Under the pieces are notes generated by a model. It was given only the letters and a program-made list of their open reading frames with translations, searched no databases and had not been told where the DNA came from. 64,000 bases of DNA, from the NCBI RefSeq assembly GCF_014058705.1, contig NZ_CP059692.1, positions 3,212,001 to 3,276,000 of the forward strand, written 5' to 3'. Of this stretch, positions 61,068-64,000 are shown piece after piece. The DNA comes from Aureimonas mangrovi. GTDB taxonomy: Bacteria; Pseudomonadota; Alphaproteobacteria; Rhizobiales; Rhizobiaceae. Position numbers and translations under genes: made by a program. The first letter of the stretch is position 1, and every line of letters begins with the position of its first letter.

Positions 61068-62651
61068 ATGAACGCTTCGCGTCTCTACGACATTTTCATC
61101 ATCGGCGGCGGCATCAACGGCTGTGGCATCGCGCGCGATGCGGCGGGGCGCGGGTTCCATGTCGGCCTGGCGGAGATGAACGATCTCGGCAGCGGCACCT
61201 CGTCCTGGTCCACCAAGCTCATTCACGGCGGCCTCCGCTACCTGGAACACCGCGAGTTCCGCCTCGTGCGCGAGGCCTTGATCGAACGCGAGGTGCTGTG
61301 GCGGCTCGCCCCGCATGTCGTGCGGCCGCTGCGCTTCGTGCTGCCGCACCATTCGGGCCTGCGCCCTGCATGGCTGCTGCGCCTCGGCCTCTTCCTCTAC
61401 GACCATCTTGGGGGTCGCAGGGATCTTCCCGCCACGCGCAGCGTCGACCTGTCCGGCCCGCTCGGCGCGCCGCTGAGGCCCGAATTCACACGCGGCTTCG
61501 AATATTCGGACGCGCGCGTCGACGATACTCGCCTCGTCGTTCTCAATGCGCGCGATGCGAGCGCGCGCGACGCGGACATTCTCGTGCGCACGCGGGTCGT
61601 CTCCTGCCGTCCCACCCCGGAGGGATGGGCGATCGAACTGGACAACATGGAGGACGGAGCGCGCCATCGCGTGCGGGCGCGCTTCCTCGTCAACGCCGCC
61701 GGCCCCTGGGTCGACGGGCTGATCCGGGCGCGAGGCAACGGACAGGCTCACAATGTGCGCCTCGTACAGGGCTCGCACATCGTCACGCGCAAACTTTACG
61801 AGCACGACCGCGCCTACATCTTCCAGAACGGCGACGGGCGCATCGTCTTCACCATCCCCTACGAAGACGATTTCACGCTGATCGGCACCACGGACCGCGA
61901 CTTCGACGGCGACCCGGCGAGCGCCGCGATCAGCGAGGAGGAAACCGACTACCTTATTGCAGCCGTCGGCGATTACCTGAAGACGCCGATCGCGCGCGAA
62001 GACATCGTCTGGAGCTTCGCGGGCGTGCGCCCGCTTTTCGACGATCATGCCTCGAAAGCACAGGAAGCGACGCGCGACTACGTCCTGAAGCTCGGGCAGG
62101 AGAGCGGCGTCGGCGTCCTCGACGTCTTCGGCGGCAAGATCACGACCTATCGGCGGCTGGCCGAGGAGGCAATGGAACAGATCGAGGAGGTCCTCGAGCG
62201 CGGCAGCGAACCCTGGACGGGCGAGGCGCCCCTGCCCGGTGGGGATTTCACCCCGGAGGAGGCCGAGGGGCTGGCCGCCCGGCTCCAGGACATCGCGCCC
62301 GAGCTTTCGCCCACAGCCGCCGCCCGCCTCGTGCGCGCCTACGGCACGGACGCGGCTTCGATCGTCTCGTCACCGGGCGGGCTCGGTCACCATTTCGGCG
62401 CCGATCTCTTCGAGGCCGAGGTCAACTGGCTGATGCGCGAGGAATGGGCGCGCAGCGCCGACGACGTTCTGTGGCGGCGCTCCAAGCTCGGCCTGCGGTT
62501 TTCGCGCGAGGAAGCCGAGGCGCTGGACAGCTGGATGAGCGAGCGGCTCGGCATGGAGCCGCCGGTCGAGGCTGCGCCCCGCCTGGCGTCCAAGATCAGA
62601 GTGCCGGGTCGAAGAGTTGCAGGCCGAGGAGCAGCATCGCCGGCAGCGTGA
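61068..62651 (+). CDS. glpD: Aerobic glycerol-3-phosphate dehydrogenase
   Basis: A 527-aa membrane-associated FAD enzyme that oxidises glycerol-3-phosphate to dihydroxyacetone phosphate and feeds electrons to quinone. The FAD motif is IFIIGGGINGCGIARDAAGRG, with GTSSWSTKLIHGGLRYLEHREF, VGVLDVFGGKITTYRRLAEEA and GPWVDGLIRARG as family landmarks. Length is normal. A partial GlpD-cap domain ends in a basic tail (PGRRVAGRGAASPAA) that runs 56 nt into the convergent AEC gene. The chosen ATG at 61068 gives the usual N-terminus (MNASRLYDIFI). Confidence 0.95.
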   Translation: MNASRLYDIFIIGGGINGCGIARDAAGRGFHVGLAEMNDLGSGTSSWSTKLIHGGLRYLEHREFRLVREALIEREVLWRLAPHVVRPLRFVLPHHSGLRPAWLLRLGLFLYDHLGGRRDLPATRSVDLSGPLGAPLRPEFTRGFEYSDARVDDTRLVVLNARDASARDADILVRTRVVSCRPTPEGWAIELDNMEDGARHRVRARFLVNAAGPWVDGLIRARGNGQAHNVRLVQGSHIVTRKLYEHDRAYIFQNGDGRIVFTIPYEDDFTLIGTTDRDFDGDPASAAISEEETDYLIAAVGDYLKTPIAREDIVWSFAGVRPLFDDHASKAQEATRDYVLKLGQESGVGVLDVFGGKITTYRRLAEEAMEQIEEVLERGSEPWTGEAPLPGGDFTPEEAEGLAARLQDIAPELSPTAAARLVRAYGTDAASIVSSPGGLGHHFGADLFEAEVNWLMREEWARSADDVLWRRSKLGLRFSREEAEALDSWMSERLGMEPPVEAAPRLASKIRVPGRRVAGRGAASPAA

Positions 62652-63531
62652 CTACCGCCAACAGCGTCTGCAGGGCGACGATGCCCGCCATCAGCGGTGC
62701 GTCGCCGCCCATGAGCCGCGCCATCACGTAGGACGAAGAGGCCGTCGGCAGCGCCTGAAACAGCAGCACGATCATCGCCACGCGCCCGTCGAGGTCGAGT
62801 GCGAGGCAGGCGAGCACTGCTGCGAGCGGCATGACGACGAGCTTGACGATGCTCGCCGTGATGGCCGGAGCGAGCCGCGAGCCCAGAACCTTCACATCCA
62901 GAGCCGCTCCGACGCACAGGAGCCCGATTGGCAGCGAAGCCTGGCCGAGCGCGCGCGCCGCACCCTCCAGCCCGGGCGGCAGCGGCAGGCCCGCGAGCTG
63001 AAGCGCGATGCCGATGGCGCAGCCGAGGATCAGCGGATTGAGGGCGATGGCGCGAAGGATGCCCGCGAGCCCGCCTTTGCCCGATCCGTAACGGGCGAAA
63101 GCGAGGACGACGAGCACGTTGACCATCGGCACGATGGTGGCGTTCGCCACGGCCGCAAGACCGAGCGCGCCCGGCCCGAAGAGCGCGAGCGCCGCGGTCA
63201 GCCCGATGTAGTTGTTGAAGCGGATGCCGCCTTGGAACAGCGAGGTGAAGCCCGGCCCGTCGAGCCCGAAGAAGCGCTCCGTCGCGATGAGGAGCAGCGC
63301 CACCGAGACGGTCGAGCCGACGATCGCGGCGACGAGCCCGGCCACGGGAACGCCGGCGAGATCGGCGCTCGAAAGGCCGTGGATGAAGAGCGCGGGCAGC
63401 AGCACGTAGTAGCAGAGCCTCTCGGCCATCGGCCAGAACGCCTCCGCGAGGAAGCCGCGGCGGCGCATCTCGAACCCGAGAAGGATCAGGATCGCGATCG
63501 GCAGGACGGCGAGGACGATCGCGGTGCTCAT
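62596..63531 (-). CDS. AEC family transporter, second copy
   Basis: A 311-aa inner-membrane protein with about ten hydrophobic segments, of the same superfamily as the gene at 14.1 kb but not a close copy. It begins STAIVLAVLPIAILILLGFEM and carries FQGGIRFNNYIGLTAAL, LNPLILGCAIGIALQLAG and the late loop LFQALPTASSSYVMARLMGGD, where AEC proteins have their conserved Pro-Ser/Asn turn. The substrate is unknown. Its 3' end overlaps glpD by 56 nt. The GntR/FCD gene on the same strand, 52 nt upstream, may control it. Confidence 0.9.
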   Translation of the reverse strand: MSTAIVLAVLPIAILILLGFEMRRRGFLAEAFWPMAERLCYYVLLPALFIHGLSSADLAGVPVAGLVAAIVGSTVSVALLLIATERFFGLDGPGFTSLFQGGIRFNNYIGLTAALALFGPGALGLAAVANATIVPMVNVLVVLAFARYGSGKGGLAGILRAIALNPLILGCAIGIALQLAGLPLPPGLEGAARALGQASLPIGLLCVGAALDVKVLGSRLAPAITASIVKLVVMPLAAVLACLALDLDGRVAMIVLLFQALPTASSSYVMARLMGGDAPLMAGIVALQTLLAVVTLPAMLLLGLQLFDPAL

Positions 63532-63583
63532 GGCGCCGCCTCAAGACGTGAAGATGCCTCGCGACATGCCCTCGCGACCACTG

Positions 63584-64000
63584 TCAACCGCTCGCCAGGA
63601 ACGGCGCCAGAATCTCGGCGAGGTTGCGGTTGCCGCTCTCGGGCGGAAAGGTCAGCGCCCGCTCGACGACGGCGTCGAGGTGATGGGCCATCGCCCGGCC
63701 CGCCGCATCGGCATCGCCCGCCTCCAGCGCGTCGACGATCGAGCGGTGCTCCGCGATGGCGCATTCGGTCGAATGCGGGCGACCGTAGGCAGAAAGCGCC
63801 AGCCCGCTGCGATAGGCGACCTCGCTGACATAGCGATGCAGAACGGGGCGGGCCGCCATCGAAGCCAGGAGCACGTGGAATTCCGTCGCCAGACGAATGC
63901 CGGAGGGCGAACCCGCCGCCTCGGCCTCGTCCTGCGCGGCCACATGCGCGCGCAGGGTTTCAATCTCGCGCGCGCCGAGCTTACCGGCGAGGTGCCGGGC
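63584..64000 (-). CDS. GntR family regulator with FCD domain, partial (N-terminus lies outside)
   Basis: Only the C-terminal 138 residues are in the window. They form the ligand-binding FCD domain of the FadR/VanR subgroup: AREIETLRAHVAAQDEAEA, TEFHVLLASMAARPVLHRYV, AIAEHRSIVDALEAGDADAAG and MAHHLDAVVERAL, with the His residues expected for metal or carboxylate binding. The winged helix should lie beyond 64000. FCD regulators usually respond to organic acids, which suits control of the adjacent AEC transporter. Confidence 0.85.
   Translation of the reverse strand, partial: ARHLAGKLGAREIETLRAHVAAQDEAEAAGSPSGIRLATEFHVLLASMAARPVLHRYVSEVAYRSGLALSAYGRPHSTECAIAEHRSIVDALEAGDADAAGRAMAHHLDAVVERALTFPPESGNRNLAEILAPFLASG

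Noticed and set aside
63941-64000. Apparent frameshift at the right end of the GntR/FCD gene
   Set aside because: A first reading of the CG repeat near 63968 gave a frame shift, but the stated window length of 64000 and the continuing FCD-like sequence fit an intact frame, so I treat it as a miscount on my part.

Overview
The window is a 64 kb stretch of GC-rich DNA that reads as chromosome of an alphaproteobacterium of the order Hyphomicrobiales (Rhizobiales). The signs are the order tlpA / argH / lptM-like lipoprotein / lysA / TIGR02302 protein, the 62-aa twin-transmembrane protein next to a PduO-type cobalamin adenosyltransferase and etfBA-hbd, a PhrR/PraR-like regulator, and two intergenic palindromic elements of the type scattered through rhizobial genomes. 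I cannot name the genus from the sequence. No integrase, transposase, IS element, rRNA or CRISPR array is visible.

Layout. 1-20.5 kb is mostly housekeeping: a partial trans-aconitate methyltransferase, a TIGR02302 membrane protein, lysine and arginine biosynthesis (lysA, argH), a TlpA-like thioredoxin, a GGDEF-EAL protein, an L,D-transpeptidase, 3-hydroxybutyryl-CoA dehydrogenase with electron-transfer flavoprotein, cobalamin adenosyltransferase, gluQ, alkA, an HNH protein, and an envelope redox/copper block (DsbB-like, exported superoxide dismutase, PCuAC, SCO1). 20.5-24.7 kb holds a TauE-like transporter, a LysR regulator, tRNA-Leu(CAA) with a tandem copy of its own 3' half, and an Rrf2 / FAD oxidoreductase / methyltransferase set with a clear inverted-repeat operator candidate.

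24.7-48.2 kb is a catabolic island and the most unusual part. Leftward run a DapA-like aldolase, an atypical SDR without the usual Tyr/Lys catalytic pair, and a histone-deacetylase-fold amidohydrolase. Rightward, from a shared intergenic region, run a polar amino-acid ABC transporter, an N-carbamoyl-D-amino-acid hydrolase, a D-hydantoinase, a hydantoin-racemase-like protein, a LysR regulator and a flavin reductase. A divergent XRE-cupin regulator then faces an eight-gene run: YtcJ-like amidohydrolase, DppBC permeases, peptide-type binding protein, second amidohydrolase, DppDF ATPases, ThDP enzyme and class III aminotransferase. Together these encode uptake of nitrogenous amide or cyclic-amide compounds, ring opening and decarbamoylation to amino acids, and further breakdown. 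The true substrate cannot be read from the sequence.

48.2-64 kb returns to scattered functions: FemAB/CelD-like acyltransferase, DUF924 and TusA-like proteins sharing overlapping divergent starts, a CobW metallochaperone, a D,D-carboxypeptidase, an M20 amidohydrolase, a PhrR-like regulator beside a markedly AT-rich intergenic island, a response regulator, a CoA-ester lyase/hydratase pair, a PAS-GGDEF cyclase, SelO, a 3-hydroxyisobutyrate-dehydrogenase-like enzyme, glpD, a second AEC transporter and the 3' end of a GntR/FCD regulator that runs off the right edge.
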